Source of the DNA: Mannheimia cairinae
Lineage (GTDB): Bacteria; Pseudomonadota; Gammaproteobacteria; Enterobacterales; Pasteurellaceae
Reading direction: 5' to 3'
DNA length: 64,000 nucleotides
NCBI RefSeq assembly: GCF_028649535.1
Contig: NZ_JAQSJE010000001.1
Coordinates: forward strand, 186,001-250,000
The notes under the pieces are model-generated. The model saw nothing but the letters and a program-made list of their open reading frames with translations. It ran no database searches and was not told where the DNA came from. Both the position numbers and the translations under genes were made by a program. The first letter of the stretch is position 1. The number at the start of each line of letters is the position of its first letter. Positions 23,298 to 33,275 of this stretch are shown here, in pieces.

Positions 23298-23789
23298 TTA
23301 ACGGCGTTTTAAAATCATAAAACGGCAACGATAGGGGTTGTTTTCATCAATTTCTGACCATTTTTCTTCACTTAGTTGCCAGTTTTCTTCATCGAATTCA
23401 AAGAAAGTATCCCCTTCAATCTCGGCTTGAATTTCGGTTAAATAGAGTTTATCTGCCTTTGGAATCACTTGTTTAAAAAGTTCTCCACCGCCAATAATCA
23501 TTATTTCATCGGTATTTGCAAAATTTTTCGCTAATTCGACCGCTTGTTCTAGCGATCTTGCTGAATATGCCCCTTCAATCTCAAAACCTGAGCGAGAAAG
23601 AATAATATTCGGCCGTTTTGGTAATAGCCTGCCAATAGATTCATAGGTTTTCCGCCCCATAATCACCGGTTTTCCAACCGTATTTTGGCGGAACCACGCT
23701 AAATCCACAGGTAAATGCCACGGCATTTGGTTATCTTTACCAATTACTTTATTCTTTGTTCTGGCAACAACAATACTAATTTCCATCAA
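23298..23789 (-). CDS. folA: Dihydrofolate reductase
   Basis: 163 residues. It reduces dihydrofolate to tetrahydrofolate with NADPH. Diagnostic segments: KVIGKDNQMPWHLPVDLAWF with the substrate-binding acidic residue in the helix after the Met20-like loop, then VIMGRKTYESIG and IMIIGGGELF. Two adjacent ATG codons exist and either may be used. Monocistronic. Confidence 0.97.
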   Translation of the reverse strand: MMEISIVVARTKNKVIGKDNQMPWHLPVDLAWFRQNTVGKPVIMGRKTYESIGRLLPKRPNIILSRSGFEIEGAYSARSLEQAVELAKNFANTDEIMIIGGGELFKQVIPKADKLYLTEIQAEIEGDTFFEFDEENWQLSEEKWSEIDENNPYRCRFMILKRR

Positions 23790-23900
23790 GTTTCCTTTTT
23801 TATATCTTTTAGTTTGATTTTATCTCAAATTAAACGTGATTTTAAACCTTAAAAATGATAATTTTGACAACATTATTTTTAGATTAAAGCGAATCAATTT

Positions 23901-24992
23901 ATGTCAAAAACTATCGTCATTAAATTTGGAACAAGCACTCTCACACACGGCACAAAAAGTTTAAGCCGCCCTTATATGCTAGAGTTAGTCAAACAGATTG
24001 CCGAACTGCATAAAAACCATAAAGTTATTGTTGTTACCTCAGGGGCTGCTGCAGCTGGGCGAGATTATTTAGGGCATCCTGAACTGCCTAAAACCTTAGC
24101 CTCAAAACAGATGCTTGCGGCAGTTGGGCAAAGCCAGCTGATTAGGGTATGGGAGAATCTATTTGATATTTATGATATTCACATCGGGCAGATGCTATTA
24201 ACCCGAGCGGATCTGGACGATCGTGAACGTTTTTTAAATGCTCGTGATACCCTTGATGCTCTACTGGCTCAAAAAATCATTCCCGTTATCAATGAAAATG
24301 ATGCAGTTGCTACCGAAGAATTTAAGGTTGGCGATAACGACAATTTATCCGCTCTAGTAGCGATTCTTGCCCAAGCCGATCAACTTTATTTATTAACTGA
24401 TCAAGAAGGTCTATTTAGTGCTGATCCGCGTTCTAATCCTAATGCAGAATTACTTTCTGTGGTGGAAAAAATCACACCGGAAATTCGCCAAATTGCAGGT
24501 GGTAGTTCAACAGGGCTAGGCACAGGGGGAATGAGTACCAAAATAACTGCTGCTGATATTGCCACCCGTTCAGGTGTGGAAACCATTATTGCCTCAGGTT
24601 CTCGCCCGAATGTATTGGTTGATTTAGCCAATGGCAAAGCAATCGGTAGTAAATTTTTAGTGCAATCTGACCGCTTGGAAGGCAGAAAACGTTGGTTATT
24701 CGCAGCACCTCAAGTGGGCGAAATCGTGGTCGATTTAGGGGCAGAAAAAGCACTTCTTCAGCACAAATCATTATTGCCGGTTGGCGTATCTGAAATTAAA
24801 GGGGAATTTACCCGTGGAGAAGTTGTAAAAATTTTCAATCAAGAAGGTAAAGCATTAGCTCTAGGAATTGCTCGTTACAGTAGCGAGGCTTTGGTTCGCA
24901 TTAAGGGCAAAAAATCAAAAGAAATTGAAACCTTGTTAGGTTATGAATTTGGCTCTGTTGCCGTTCACAGTGATGAAATGGTGGTGTATTAA
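23901..24992 (+). CDS. proB: Glutamate 5-kinase
   Basis: 363 residues: an amino-acid kinase domain (1-255, [10 protein letters not shown] and [12 protein letters not shown]) plus a C-terminal PUA domain (about 275-355). It makes gamma-glutamyl phosphate in the first, proline-inhibited step of proline synthesis. proA is not adjacent. Its stop shares a base with the ATG of the next gene (TAATG), so the pair is translationally coupled. Confidence 0.97.
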   Translation: MSKTIVIKFGTSTLTHGTKSLSRPYMLELVKQIAELHKNHKVIVVTSGAAAAGRDYLGHPELPKTLASKQMLAAVGQSQLIRVWENLFDIYDIHIGQMLLTRADLDDRERFLNARDTLDALLAQKIIPVINENDAVATEEFKVGDNDNLSALVAILAQADQLYLLTDQEGLFSADPRSNPNAELLSVVEKITPEIRQIAGGSSTGLGTGGMSTKITAADIATRSGVETIIASGSRPNVLVDLANGKAIGSKFLVQSDRLEGRKRWLFAAPQVGEIVVDLGAEKALLQHKSLLPVGVSEIKGEFTRGEVVKIFNQEGKALALGIARYSSEALVRIKGKKSKEIETLLGYEFGSVAVHSDEMVVY

Positions 24993-25756
24993 TGGAACTT
25001 GGAGCTGATATTTTAGCCATTTTATTTGCTGTTGCAGTGCTTGCAGGCTTTATTGATGCAATGGCTGGCGGAGGTGGGTTACTCACAATTCCAGCTTTAA
25101 TGTCGGTTGGCATTCCCCCTGCAATGGCATTAGGCACGAATAAATTACAAGCCTGTGGAGGCTCTTTTTCTTCATCACTTTATTTTATTCGTAAAAAAGC
25201 GGTTAATCTAAAAGAGATCGCCCTGCTTGTCATAATGACCTTTATCGGCTCTGCCGCAGGGACAATCTTTGTGCAAAGCATTGATGTGGAATTTTTAAAA
25301 ACGCTACTACCCTTTTTAGTGTTAATTATCGGCTTATATTTTTTATTTAGCCCCACTGTTGGCGATGAAGACCGTAGACAACGCATTAGCTTTCCGATGT
25401 TTGCCTTTACCGCTTCTGTCGCACTGGGTTTTTATGACGGTATGTTCGGACCCGGCACCGGTTCATTTATTACCGTAGCCTTTATTTTACTGCTTGGATT
25501 TAATTTACCGAAAGCCGTTGCCCACGCAAAAATATTAAACTTTGCCTCAAATTTTGCTTCGTTAATCTTTTTTGCCCTTGGCGGTGCAATTATTTGGAAA
25601 GTCGGCTTAATTATGATGGTTGGGCAATTTATTGGTGGCACATTAGGGGCTAAAATGGTAATGACTAAAGGCAAAAAATTGGTTCGCCCAATGCTAGTCA
25701 CAATGTCTTTTATTATGGTTGCCAAAATGCTCTATGAACAAGGAATTTTTAATTAA
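24992..25756 (+). CDS. yfcA: TSUP-family membrane transporter (YfcA-like)
   Basis: 254 residues with about eight hydrophobic segments. The two TauE/SafE half-repeats are visible: GFIDAMAGGGGLLTIPAL and, in the second half, GFYDGMFGPGTGSFITVAF. TSUP proteins export sulfite, sulfoacetate or related anions, and the substrate here is unknown. It starts on the last base of the proB stop, and nth follows after 2 bases. Confidence 0.88.
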   Translation: MELGADILAILFAVAVLAGFIDAMAGGGGLLTIPALMSVGIPPAMALGTNKLQACGGSFSSSLYFIRKKAVNLKEIALLVIMTFIGSAAGTIFVQSIDVEFLKTLLPFLVLIIGLYFLFSPTVGDEDRRQRISFPMFAFTASVALGFYDGMFGPGTGSFITVAFILLLGFNLPKAVAHAKILNFASNFASLIFFALGGAIIWKVGLIMMVGQFIGGTLGAKMVMTKGKKLVRPMLVTMSFIMVAKMLYEQGIFN

Positions 25757-25758
25757 AA

Positions 25759-26391
25759 ATGAATAAAGCAAAACGTGTTGAAATTCTCACTCGCTTACGT
25801 AATGAGAACCCGCACCCTACAACCGAATTAAATTACCGCAATCCGTTTGAATTACTGATTGCGGTAATCCTTTCTGCTCAAGCAACAGATAAGGGCGTTA
25901 ATAAAGCGACAGACAAACTATTTCCTGTTGCCAATACCCCACAAGCGATTTTGGATTTAGGGTTAGACGGACTCAAAGAATATATTAAAACCATTGGTTT
26001 ATATAACAGCAAGGCGGAAAATATTATTAAAACCTGCCGTGATTTAATCGAAAAGCACAACGGCGAAGTACCAGAAGACAGAGATGCCCTTGAAGCCCTT
26101 GCTGGTGTTGGCAGAAAAACCGCTAATGTGGTAATGAATACTGCATTCGGGCACCCAACTATTGCGGTGGATACTCATATCTTCCGTGTTTCTAACCGTA
26201 CTAATTTTGCCCCCGGTAAAAATGTGGTTGAGGTAGAGAAAAAATTACTCAAAGTAGTGCCGGATGAATTTAAGGTAGATGTGCATCATTGGCTGATTTT
26301 ACACGGTCGCTATACTTGTATTGCTCGTAAGCCCCGTTGTGGTTCCTGCATTATTGAAGATTTATGCGAATTTAAAGAAAAAACGGATTAA
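25759..26391 (+). CDS. nth: Endonuclease III
   Basis: 210 residues. Helix-hairpin-helix [14 protein letters not shown] holds the catalytic lysine (RKTA), with the catalytic aspartate in VDTHIFRV. The [4Fe-4S] ligands Cx6Cx2Cx5C are at the C-terminus ([17 protein letters not shown]). The enzyme excises oxidised pyrimidines and nicks abasic sites. Third gene of a proB-yfcA-nth run. Confidence 0.97.
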   Translation: MNKAKRVEILTRLRNENPHPTTELNYRNPFELLIAVILSAQATDKGVNKATDKLFPVANTPQAILDLGLDGLKEYIKTIGLYNSKAENIIKTCRDLIEKHNGEVPEDRDALEALAGVGRKTANVVMNTAFGHPTIAVDTHIFRVSNRTNFAPGKNVVEVEKKLLKVVPDEFKVDVHHWLILHGRYTCIARKPRCGSCIIEDLCEFKEKTD

Positions 26392-26423
26392 AACACTTTT
26401 ACCACTCCAAACAGAGAAAGGGT

Positions 26424-26458
26424 TCAAGCAGTTATTTTTTAGGAATTTTTTGCAAATG
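26424..26458 (+). promoter_or_regulatory. Degenerate uptake signal abutting the cca start codon
   Basis: TCAAGCAGT (one or two changes from ACAAGCGGT), then exactly 23 bases of TATTTTTT...GCAA, then ATG. The inner AGGAA lies 11 bases before the ATG and is the only ribosome-binding candidate. pgeF and the DUF2625 gene show the same layout. Confidence 0.5.
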
Positions 26459-27706
26459 GAAATATATTTAGTCGGCGGTGCAGTGCGAGATCAACTACTC
26501 GGCTTGCCTGTTAAAGATAGAGATTTTTTAGTAGTTGGTGCCACACCTGAAATGTTAATTTCGCAAGGCTTTCAACAAGTTGGGGCGGATTTCCCTGTCT
26601 TTCTTCACCCGAGAACGAAAGAAGAATATGCCCTCGCCCGCCAAGAACGCAAAAATGGCAGTGGCTACAATGGCTTTATTTGCGATTTTTCGCCTACTGT
26701 TACCCTTGAGCAAGATTTAATCCGCCGTGATTTAACCATTAACGCAATCGCCCTAGATGAACAAGGCAAATTGCACGACCCTTATAAGGGTGCAGACGAT
26801 CTTAAAAACCGTGTTCTCCGTCATATTTCCCCTGCGTTTAGTGAAGATCCGCTACGGGTACTGCGAGTGGCTCGTTTTGCCGCACGTTTTCACGCTTTTG
26901 GCTTTAAAGTTGCCCCTGAAACTCTCAAGCTAATGCGAGAAATAACTAAAAGTGGCGAGCTTGAAAACTTAACCAGCGAACGTGTTTGGCTCGAAACACA
27001 AAAAGCGTTTGAAACGGATAATCCGCAAATTTATTTCCATATTCTGCGTTTAGTCGGTGCATTAAAGGTGCTTTTTCCTGAAGTAGATCGCTTATTCGGT
27101 GTGCCACAACCTGCTCAACATCACCCTGAAATTGATTCGGGCATTCATACATTAATGGTCATTGAACAAGCCAAAAAACTTGCAAAAAAAGCAGAAAATC
27201 CGACCGCTTTACTTTTTGCGGCTCTCTGCCACGACTTAGGAAAAGGCTTAACTCCAACAGATATTTTGCCCCATCACTATGGTCACGAAGTTAAAGGAAT
27301 AAAACCTACTCGTGAGTTGGCTAATCGCTTAAAAGCCCCGACAGACGTTAAAGATTTTGCGATTTTGGTTGCTGAATATCACACCCATTGCCATAAAATG
27401 GCAGAGCTTCGCCCGGAAACCGTGATTAAATTATTTAATACTCTTGATGTTTGGCGTAAACCAAAACGCTTTTTTGATTTCTTACTTGCTTGTGAAGCCG
27501 ATGCAAGAGGCAGAAAAGGTTTTGAGGAAAGAGATTATCCCCAACCTGAATTAGCCAAAGCTTATTACCAAGCCGCTATCGAAATTGATGTTCAGCAAGT
27601 AATTGCCGATGGTTTTGAAAAACAGGCGATTCGAGAAGAGCTTAATAAGCGTAGAGTGAAAGCAATTAAAGAAATAAAACAGATTTTATCCTTACCTAAA
27701 AGCTAA
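26456..27706 (+). CDS. cca: Multifunctional CCA-adding tRNA nucleotidyltransferase
   Basis: 416 residues from ATG 26456. A longer frame would overlap nth, and [16 protein letters not shown] is the conserved start. The head domain has the nucleotidyltransferase motif (DRDFLVVG) and the [10 protein letters not shown] block. The C-terminal HD domain ([17 protein letters not shown]) gives the phosphodiesterase/phosphatase activities of the gamma-proteobacterial form. The start codon directly follows an extended uptake-signal-like sequence, of which GGAA may serve as the ribosome-binding site. Confidence 0.95.
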   Translation: MEIYLVGGAVRDQLLGLPVKDRDFLVVGATPEMLISQGFQQVGADFPVFLHPRTKEEYALARQERKNGSGYNGFICDFSPTVTLEQDLIRRDLTINAIALDEQGKLHDPYKGADDLKNRVLRHISPAFSEDPLRVLRVARFAARFHAFGFKVAPETLKLMREITKSGELENLTSERVWLETQKAFETDNPQIYFHILRLVGALKVLFPEVDRLFGVPQPAQHHPEIDSGIHTLMVIEQAKKLAKKAENPTALLFAALCHDLGKGLTPTDILPHHYGHEVKGIKPTRELANRLKAPTDVKDFAILVAEYHTHCHKMAELRPETVIKLFNTLDVWRKPKRFFDFLLACEADARGRKGFEERDYPQPELAKAYYQAAIEIDVQQVIADGFEKQAIREELNKRRVKAIKEIKQILSLPKS

Positions 27707-27816
27707 GGATTGATATACCACCTTGGAAAAGTATATTTTTTATGCTTAAAAATGAATTTATATGCAAAAATATTGAATAAATAATCAATATGTTGTATTT
27801 TATAAATATTGGTTGC

Positions 27817-27832
27817 ACGCAAACGATTGCCG
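27817..27832 (+). promoter_or_regulatory. PurR operator upstream of carA
   Basis: ACGCAAACGATTGCCG closely matches the 16-bp PurR box ACGCAAACGTTTNCGT, including the central CG. It lies 83 bases before the carA start within the only upstream gap (27707-27914). PurR control of carAB is established in enteric bacteria. Confidence 0.7.
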
Positions 27833-27914
27833 TATTAGAATTTATCGCCTACTTCTAGTATAGGTTAATGGCGACTTGTAAGTACCAACCCCAATTCATT
27901 TTTAGGAGTAAATA

Positions 27915-29072
27915 ATGTCTCAATCTGCAATTTTAGTTCTTGCTGATGGATCAACCTTTCAAGGAAAATCCATTGGTTATCAAGGACATACTATCGGCGA
28001 AGTGGTATTTAATACCGCAATGACCGGCTATCAGGAAATCTTAACCGATCCCTCCTACACCAAACAAATCGTTACCTTAACTTATCCACATATTGGAAAT
28101 ACTGGAACAAATAACGAAGACGTAGAATCCAACAATATCTGTGCCGCAGGGCTTATTATTCGAGATCTTCCTCTTCTTCATAGCAATTTCCGTGCTAATT
28201 CCTCTCTTTCTGATTACTTAGTTTCACACAAAATTGTCGCTATTGCGGATATTGATACCCGCCGTTTAACCCGTCTTTTACGTGAAAAAGGGGCTCAGGC
28301 GGGTTGTATTTATGTATTAGCCGAAAATGAAAGTGTTGAGCAAGCGGTCGAAAAAGCGAAAAATTTTGCAAACAGTTTCGGATCAATGGCAGGCAAAGAC
28401 TTAGCTCAAGAAGTAACTTGTGCCCAAGCCTACCAATGGAATGAGGGTGAATGGCATTTACCAGTTACCAACAATGGCAAGCCGTTTAACCAAATCGAAA
28501 ATCCGGAATTTAACATTGTTGCCTATGATTACGGCGTAAAAACCAACATTTTGCGTATGCTTGCCGAACGTGGCTGTCGCATTACGGTTGTACCGGCAAA
28601 AACGTCGGCTGATGAAGTATTGGCATTGAATCCGGACGGTATATTTCTCTCTAATGGCCCGGGCGATCCTGAGCCTTGTGATTATGCCATTACCGCAATC
28701 CAAAAAATTCTTGAAACCAAAATCCCTGTTTTCGGCATTTGCTTAGGGCATCAACTGTTAGGCTTGGCAGCCGGCGGTAAAACCAAAAAAATGGTATTCG
28801 GGCATCACGGAGCAAACCACCCAGTGCAAGATTTAGACAGTCAAAAAGTGTTGATTACCAGCCAAAACCACGGTTTTGAAGTGGACGAAGCAAGCCTGCC
28901 AGAAAACGTATGTATCACTCACCGCTCTTTATTTGACGGCACCGTACAAGGGATAGAATTAACCGACCGCCCAGCGTTTTCGTTCCAAGGTCACCCAGAA
29001 GCCAGCCCAGGCCCACACGATGTCGCCTATTTATTCGACCGTTTTATTGCGGATATGAGAAACAGAAAATAA
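27915..29072 (+). CDS. carA: Carbamoyl-phosphate synthase small (glutaminase) subunit
   Basis: 385 residues. The N-terminal CPSase domain is followed by a class I glutamine amidotransferase domain with the nucleophile Cys276 in [10 protein letters not shown], and the His/Glu pair in the final GHPEASPGP block. It delivers ammonia from glutamine to CarB for arginine and pyrimidine synthesis. Normally carB follows closely. Here 752 bases holding a GIY-YIG element separate them. Confidence 0.97.
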   Translation: MSQSAILVLADGSTFQGKSIGYQGHTIGEVVFNTAMTGYQEILTDPSYTKQIVTLTYPHIGNTGTNNEDVESNNICAAGLIIRDLPLLHSNFRANSSLSDYLVSHKIVAIADIDTRRLTRLLREKGAQAGCIYVLAENESVEQAVEKAKNFANSFGSMAGKDLAQEVTCAQAYQWNEGEWHLPVTNNGKPFNQIENPEFNIVAYDYGVKTNILRMLAERGCRITVVPAKTSADEVLALNPDGIFLSNGPGDPEPCDYAITAIQKILETKIPVFGICLGHQLLGLAAGGKTKKMVFGHHGANHPVQDLDSQKVLITSQNHGFEVDEASLPENVCITHRSLFDGTVQGIELTDRPAFSFQGHPEASPGPHDVAYLFDRFIADMRNRK

Positions 29073-29131
29073 TTGAAAAAGTAAAGAGCCGTTGATTACG
29101 CTTTTATACTGAGACCGTTAGGTCTTCTTGG

Positions 29132-29209
29132 GCCGGTTGCTAAGCTTGTCGAAGCAGACGGTTGCTGAGTCTCTGAGACGGTTGCTGAGCTTGTCGAAGC
29201 ATCGTCTCA
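29132..29209 (-). repeat. Left inverted copies of the GCTTCGACAAGC repeat
   Basis: GCTTGTCGAAGC occurs at 29144-29155 and 29189-29200, 45 bases apart, each preceded by GGTTGCTRA. Around the second copy TGAGACG (29175-29181) pairs with CGTCTCA (29203-29209), enclosing the inner GCTT/AAGC hairpin, which gives a REP-like structured unit. The read-out on the minus strand matches the right-hand array. Confidence 0.8.
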
Positions 29210-29227
29210 ACACAACAAGGTTAAAAA

Positions 29228-29533
29228 ATGAAAGGTTGGATGTACATCTTAAAATGCTCTGATGGTAGCTATTACACAGGAAGTACAAAGAATTTGGAAG
29301 TTCGATTGTATGAGCATCAATCAGGTAAAGGTGCCCAATATACACAAAAACGCTTACCTGTTGAATTAGTTTATTGTGAAGAATTTGAACGAATAGATCT
29401 TGCTTTTTACAGAGAAAAGCAAGTTCAAGGCTGGAGTAGAGCTAAAAAAGAAGCCTTAATTTCTAATAGATATGAAATGTTACCTGAATTATCAAAATCT
29501 AAAGGGAATGATGGGGGGAAGGATAATTGCTGA
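29228..29533 (+). CDS. GIY-YIG nuclease, small single-domain (UPF0213-like)
   Basis: 101 residues, almost only the nuclease fold. The GIY part is WMYILKC (4-10), the YIG part YYTG (15-18), the conserved arginine Arg26 in VRLYEHQ, and the catalytic Glu63 in FYREKQ followed by GWSR. It lacks any obvious DNA-binding domain. The ATG lies 18 bases after the left repeats, and the TGA stop lies inside the first motif of the right repeats. This tight fit suggests the gene and repeats move or evolve together. Small GIY-YIG proteins are often misannotated as UvrC-like. The biological role is unknown. Confidence 0.85.
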   Translation: MKGWMYILKCSDGSYYTGSTKNLEVRLYEHQSGKGAQYTQKRLPVELVYCEEFERIDLAFYREKQVQGWSRAKKEALISNRYEMLPELSKSKGNDGGKDNC

Positions 29534-29771
29534 GACTATGCTTCGACAAGCTCAGCAACCGTCTCAGCGTGTTCAGCAATCATCTGCTTCGACAAGCTCA
29601 GCAACCGTCTCAGCGTGTTCAGCAATCATCTGCTTCGACAAGCTCAGCAACCGTCTCAGCGTGTTCAGCAATCATCTGCTTCGACAAGCTCAGCAACCGT
29701 CTCAGCGTGTTCAGCAATCATCTGCTTCGACAGGTTCAGCAATCGTCTCAGCGTGTTCATCAACCGTCTCA
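29529..29771 (+). repeat. Five tandem 46-bp repeats after the GIY-YIG gene
   Basis: GCTTCGACAAGC starts at 29540, 29586, 29632 and 29678, then at 29724 as the variant GCTTCGACAGGT, always 46 bases apart. Each unit continues TCAGCAACCGTCTCAGCG and then TGTTCAGCAATCATCT. The first four units are nearly identical and the last is diverged. There is no variable spacer, so this is not a CRISPR array. The unit length is not a multiple of three, so it is unlikely to encode protein. The array occupies most of the untranslated carA-carB gap after the nuclease gene. Confidence 0.95.
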
Positions 29772-29824
29772 GAGATGGCTTTATTAACAGTTAAATATAA
29801 ATCAGTTACATAGAGAAAATAAAA

Positions 29825-32800
29825 ATGCCAAAACGTACAGATATAAAAACGATCCTGATTATTGGTGCAGGCCCGATTGTGATTGGGCAGGCGTGTGAAT
29901 TTGACTACTCCGGTGCACAGGCGTGTAAGGCGTTGCGTGAAGAGGGGTATAAAGTGGTGCTGGTTAATTCCAACCCAGCAACCATTATGACCGACCCGAA
30001 TATGGCGGACGTTACCTACATTGAGCCGATTGAGTGGCAAACGGTAGCGAAAATCATTGAAAAAGAGCGTCCAGATGCGATTTTGCCGACAATGGGTGGG
30101 CAAACTGCGTTAAATTGTGCCTTAGCTCTCTCTAAAAATGGCATACTGAAAAAATATAATGTCGAACTTATCGGGGCGACAGAAGATGCTATCGATAAAG
30201 CCGAAGACCGTGGACGTTTTAAAGAAGCAATGGAAAAAATCGGCTTAAATACGCCGAAATCCTTTGTTTGCCATAGCTTTGAAGAGGCGTTATCGGCACA
30301 AGAGCAAGTCGGCTTTCCGACCCTAATTCGTCCGTCTTTCACAATGGGCGGTTCAGGCGGTGGTATCGCTTATAACCGTGATGAATTTATGGCGATTTGT
30401 GAGCGTGGTTTTGAAGCCTCGCCAACCCACGAATTGTTGATTGAACAGTCGGTACTCGGCTGGAAAGAGTACGAAATGGAAGTAGTACGTGATAAAGCGG
30501 ACAACTGCATTATCATCTGTTCGATTGAAAACTTCGATCCGATGGGCGTGCATACCGGCGACTCCATTACCGTTGCACCAGCTCAAACCTTGACCGACCG
30601 TGAATACCAAATTATGCGTAACGCCTCTTTGGCGGTATTACGTGAGATCGGGGTAGATACTGGCGGTTCAAACGTACAGTTTGCGATCAACCCTGAAAAT
30701 GGCGAAATGATCGTGATCGAAATGAACCCTCGTGTCAGCCGTTCTTCCGCCTTAGCAAGTAAAGCGACCGGTTTCCCGATTGCCAAAGTGGCGGCGAAAT
30801 TGGCGGTGGGCTATACCTTAAACGAACTGCGTAACGACATTACCGGCGGTTTAATCCCAGCCTCATTTGAGCCGACCTTAGACTATGTAGTCACGAAAAT
30901 TCCACGCTTTGCCTTTGAGAAATTTGCCAACGCAGACGACCGCTTAACCACTCAAATGAAATCGGTGGGCGAAGTGATGGCGATGGGAAGAACATTCCAA
31001 GAGAGCTTACAAAAAGCGTTGCGTGGCTTAGAAACCGGTATTTGCGGTTTTAACCTGTTATCGGAAGAGCCGGAAAAAATCCGTCGTGAACTTGCCAACC
31101 CAGGCCCGAACCGTATTCTGTATGTGGCGGACGCATTCGGTGCCGGATTTAGTTTGGAAGAAGTGCATCACTATTCCAAAATCGATCCGTGGTTCTTAAT
31201 CCAAATCCAAGATTTAGTCCAAGAAGAGTTAGCCTTAGAGAAAAAATCATTAAGCGATTTAGACGGTGCGGAAATTCGCCGTTTAAAACGCAAAGGGTTC
31301 TCTGACAAACGCATTGCCCAGCTGACCAAAGTCAGCGAAAAAGCGGTGCGTGATTATCGCCATAGCTTAAACGTCTTGCCGGTGTATAAACGGGTAGATA
31401 CCTGTGCGGCGGAATTTGCTTCCGATACTGCTTATCTCTATTCGACCTACGAAGAAGAGTGTGAGGCGAACCCGTCCGACCGCAAAAAAGTGATGATCTT
31501 AGGCGGTGGGCCAAACCGTATCGGACAAGGGATTGAATTTGACTACTGCTGTGTCCACGCTGCCCTAGCGTTGCGTGAAAGCGGTTTTGAAACCATTATG
31601 GTGAACTGCAACCCAGAGACCGTTTCTACCGATTTTGATACGTCCGACCGCTTGTATTTTGAGCCATTAACGTTGGAAGACGTGTTGGAAGTGATCCGTG
31701 TCGAACAGCCGTGGGGCGTGATTGTGCATTATGGCGGTCAAACACCGTTGAAATTGGCGAATGCGTTGCACGACAACGGGGTAAACATTATCGGTACATC
31801 GGCGGACAGCATTGATGCGGCGGAAGACCGTGAGCGTTTCCAAAAAATCTTGCACGATCTCAACTTAAAACAACCGGCAAACCGCACCGCACGCAACGCC
31901 CAAGAGGCGGTTGCCTTAGCTAATGAAGTCGGCTATCCGTTGGTGGTGCGTCCGTCTTATGTATTGGGCGGACGTGCGATGCAGATCGTCTATAACGATG
32001 AAGAATTGAACAAATATATGCGTGAGGCGGTATCGGTTTCCAACGACAGCCCAATCTTGCTTGACCACTTCTTAAACAATGCAATTGAAGTCGATGTGGA
32101 CTGTATCTGCGACGGTGAAGATGTGGTGATTGGCGGTATTATGCAACACGTTGAGCAAGCCGGTATTCACAGCGGCGATAGTGCCTGCTCATTACCGCCC
32201 TATTCATTAAGCCAAGAAATTCAAGACGAAATCCGCCGCCAAACCAAAGAAATGGCGTTCGCATTAGGGGTAAAAGGCTTGATGAACGTGCAGTTTGCGG
32301 TGCAAAACGATGTGGTGTATGTGTTGGAAGTCAATCCACGTGCCAGCCGTACCGTGCCTTATGTGAGCAAAGCCACAGGACGCCCATTAGCGAAAATCGC
32401 CGCCCGTGTGATGGCGGGTATCTCGCTTAAAGAACAGAATGCGTTAAACGAAGTTATTCCTGAAAAATATTTTGTGAAAGAGGCGGTTTTCCCATTCATT
32501 AAATTCCCGGGCGTAGATACGGTGTTAGGGCCGGAAATGCGTTCGACAGGGGAAGTAATGGGTGTGGGCGAAACCTTTGCCGAAGCGTTCTTCAAAGCCC
32601 AGCTAGGGGCAGGCGAACGTATTCCGAAAGTGGGCAAAGTGTTTATGTCGGTAATGGACGAACACAAAACCGCCCTGCTTGACGTGGCGAAACGTTTCCA
32701 AGCCGAAGGTTACGGCTTATGTGCCACATTCGGCACGGCGAAATTCCTGCGTGAAAACGGCATTGGCGTGCAGACGATCAACAAAGTGCGTGAAGGCAGG

Positions 32801-33031
32801 CCGCACATTGTCGATGCAATTAAAAACGATGAGATTGCGATAGTAATCAATACGGTAAGTGGTGATCCAGAAGTGATTGCTGATAGTCACTCAATCCGTC
32901 GCACTGCCCTACAACAACGTGTCCCGGTTTACACCACCATTGCCGGTGCAGATGCCGTTTCCGTCGGTGTGAAACATATCAACGAATTTGATGTGTATTC
33001 CGTACAGGAACTGCACCAAGATTTAGGTTAA
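29825..33031 (+). CDS. carB: Carbamoyl-phosphate synthase large subunit
   Basis: 1068 residues with two homologous ATP-grasp halves (about 1-550 and 551-930) and a C-terminal MGS-like allosteric domain (about 935-1068, [14 protein letters not shown]). It makes carbamoyl phosphate from bicarbonate, ammonia and two ATP. Both halves carry their ATP-grasp blocks ([28 protein letters not shown]). It depends either on readthrough from carA through the GIY-YIG element or on a promoter in that gap. Confidence 0.98.
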   Translation: MPKRTDIKTILIIGAGPIVIGQACEFDYSGAQACKALREEGYKVVLVNSNPATIMTDPNMADVTYIEPIEWQTVAKIIEKERPDAILPTMGGQTALNCALALSKNGILKKYNVELIGATEDAIDKAEDRGRFKEAMEKIGLNTPKSFVCHSFEEALSAQEQVGFPTLIRPSFTMGGSGGGIAYNRDEFMAICERGFEASPTHELLIEQSVLGWKEYEMEVVRDKADNCIIICSIENFDPMGVHTGDSITVAPAQTLTDREYQIMRNASLAVLREIGVDTGGSNVQFAINPENGEMIVIEMNPRVSRSSALASKATGFPIAKVAAKLAVGYTLNELRNDITGGLIPASFEPTLDYVVTKIPRFAFEKFANADDRLTTQMKSVGEVMAMGRTFQESLQKALRGLETGICGFNLLSEEPEKIRRELANPGPNRILYVADAFGAGFSLEEVHHYSKIDPWFLIQIQDLVQEELALEKKSLSDLDGAEIRRLKRKGFSDKRIAQLTKVSEKAVRDYRHSLNVLPVYKRVDTCAAEFASDTAYLYSTYEEECEANPSDRKKVMILGGGPNRIGQGIEFDYCCVHAALALRESGFETIMVNCNPETVSTDFDTSDRLYFEPLTLEDVLEVIRVEQPWGVIVHYGGQTPLKLANALHDNGVNIIGTSADSIDAAEDRERFQKILHDLNLKQPANRTARNAQEAVALANEVGYPLVVRPSYVLGGRAMQIVYNDEELNKYMREAVSVSNDSPILLDHFLNNAIEVDVDCICDGEDVVIGGIMQHVEQAGIHSGDSACSLPPYSLSQEIQDEIRRQTKEMAFALGVKGLMNVQFAVQNDVVYVLEVNPRASRTVPYVSKATGRPLAKIAARVMAGISLKEQNALNEVIPEKYFVKEAVFPFIKFPGVDTVLGPEMRSTGEVMGVGETFAEAFFKAQLGAGERIPKVGKVFMSVMDEHKTALLDVAKRFQAEGYGLCATFGTAKFLRENGIGVQTINKVREGRPHIVDAIKNDEIAIVINTVSGDPEVIADSHSIRRTALQQRVPVYTTIAGADAVSVGVKHINEFDVYSVQELHQDLG

Positions 33032-33055
33032 GTCTTGGGGTTTAAGTAGAGAAAA

Positions 33056-33087
33056 GAAAGGCATATCGGAGGATATGCCTTTCTTTT
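33056..33087 (+). terminator. carB terminator
   Basis: Arms GAAAGGCATATC (33056-33067) and GATATGCCTTTC (33072-33083) with a 4-base loop, followed by TTTT, starting 24 bases after the carB stop. Confidence 0.9.
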
Positions 33088-33201
33088 CGGAGGCTATGTC
33101 AGCCCCATTAAAATTACCAAACCTGCCGGTTTAAATGCCTCTCTTTCTTTATTTTTACAAAAATAAATCTGTAATCAGATAAATATATTTAATTTATCCA
33201 C

Positions 33202-33231
33202 TTTTTTTTTATGGTTATTTAGCGTTATAAT
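33202..33231 (+). promoter_or_regulatory. Promoter of the TonB receptor gene, with a T9 tract at -35
   Basis: TATAAT at 33226-33231 is a perfect -10. Seventeen bases upstream, the -35 position falls inside a run of nine T (33202-33210). AGCGTTATAATTGC around the -10 resembles one half of a Zur box (GTTATANTATAAC) but the other half is poor, so zinc control is only possible. Confidence 0.5.
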
Positions 33232-33275
33232 TGCCTCCTTTAAAAACAAGAATTATTTTTATAAAAGGAGACATA

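Larger units (their letters stand above)
29110..29771. mobile_element. Repeat-bounded GIY-YIG element inserted between carA and carB
   Basis: A 662-bp unit. It begins TGAGACCGTT (29110-29119) and ends AACCGTCTCA (29762-29771), a terminal inverted repeat with one mismatch. The left end carries two copies of a motif containing GCTTGTCGAAGC, the right end five tandem copies in the opposite orientation (GCTTCGACAAGC), and the nuclease gene lies between. The usual tight carA-carB linkage is broken. No clean target duplication was found. Mobility is inferred from the structure. Confidence 0.65.

Noticed and set aside
26321-26455. Longer cca and pgeF proteins from upstream in-frame starts
   Set aside because: Both extensions overlap the preceding genes (nth, ridA) and the conserved N-termini begin at the inner ATG codons.
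29540-29769. CRISPR array
   Set aside because: The 46-bp units follow each other with no unique spacers and there are no cas genes. It is a tandem repeat.
29472-29813. Repeat-derived reading frames on both sides of the GIY-YIG gene
   Set aside because: They translate the 46-bp repeats, whose length is not a multiple of three, with no ribosome-binding site. Low-complexity products are expected by chance.
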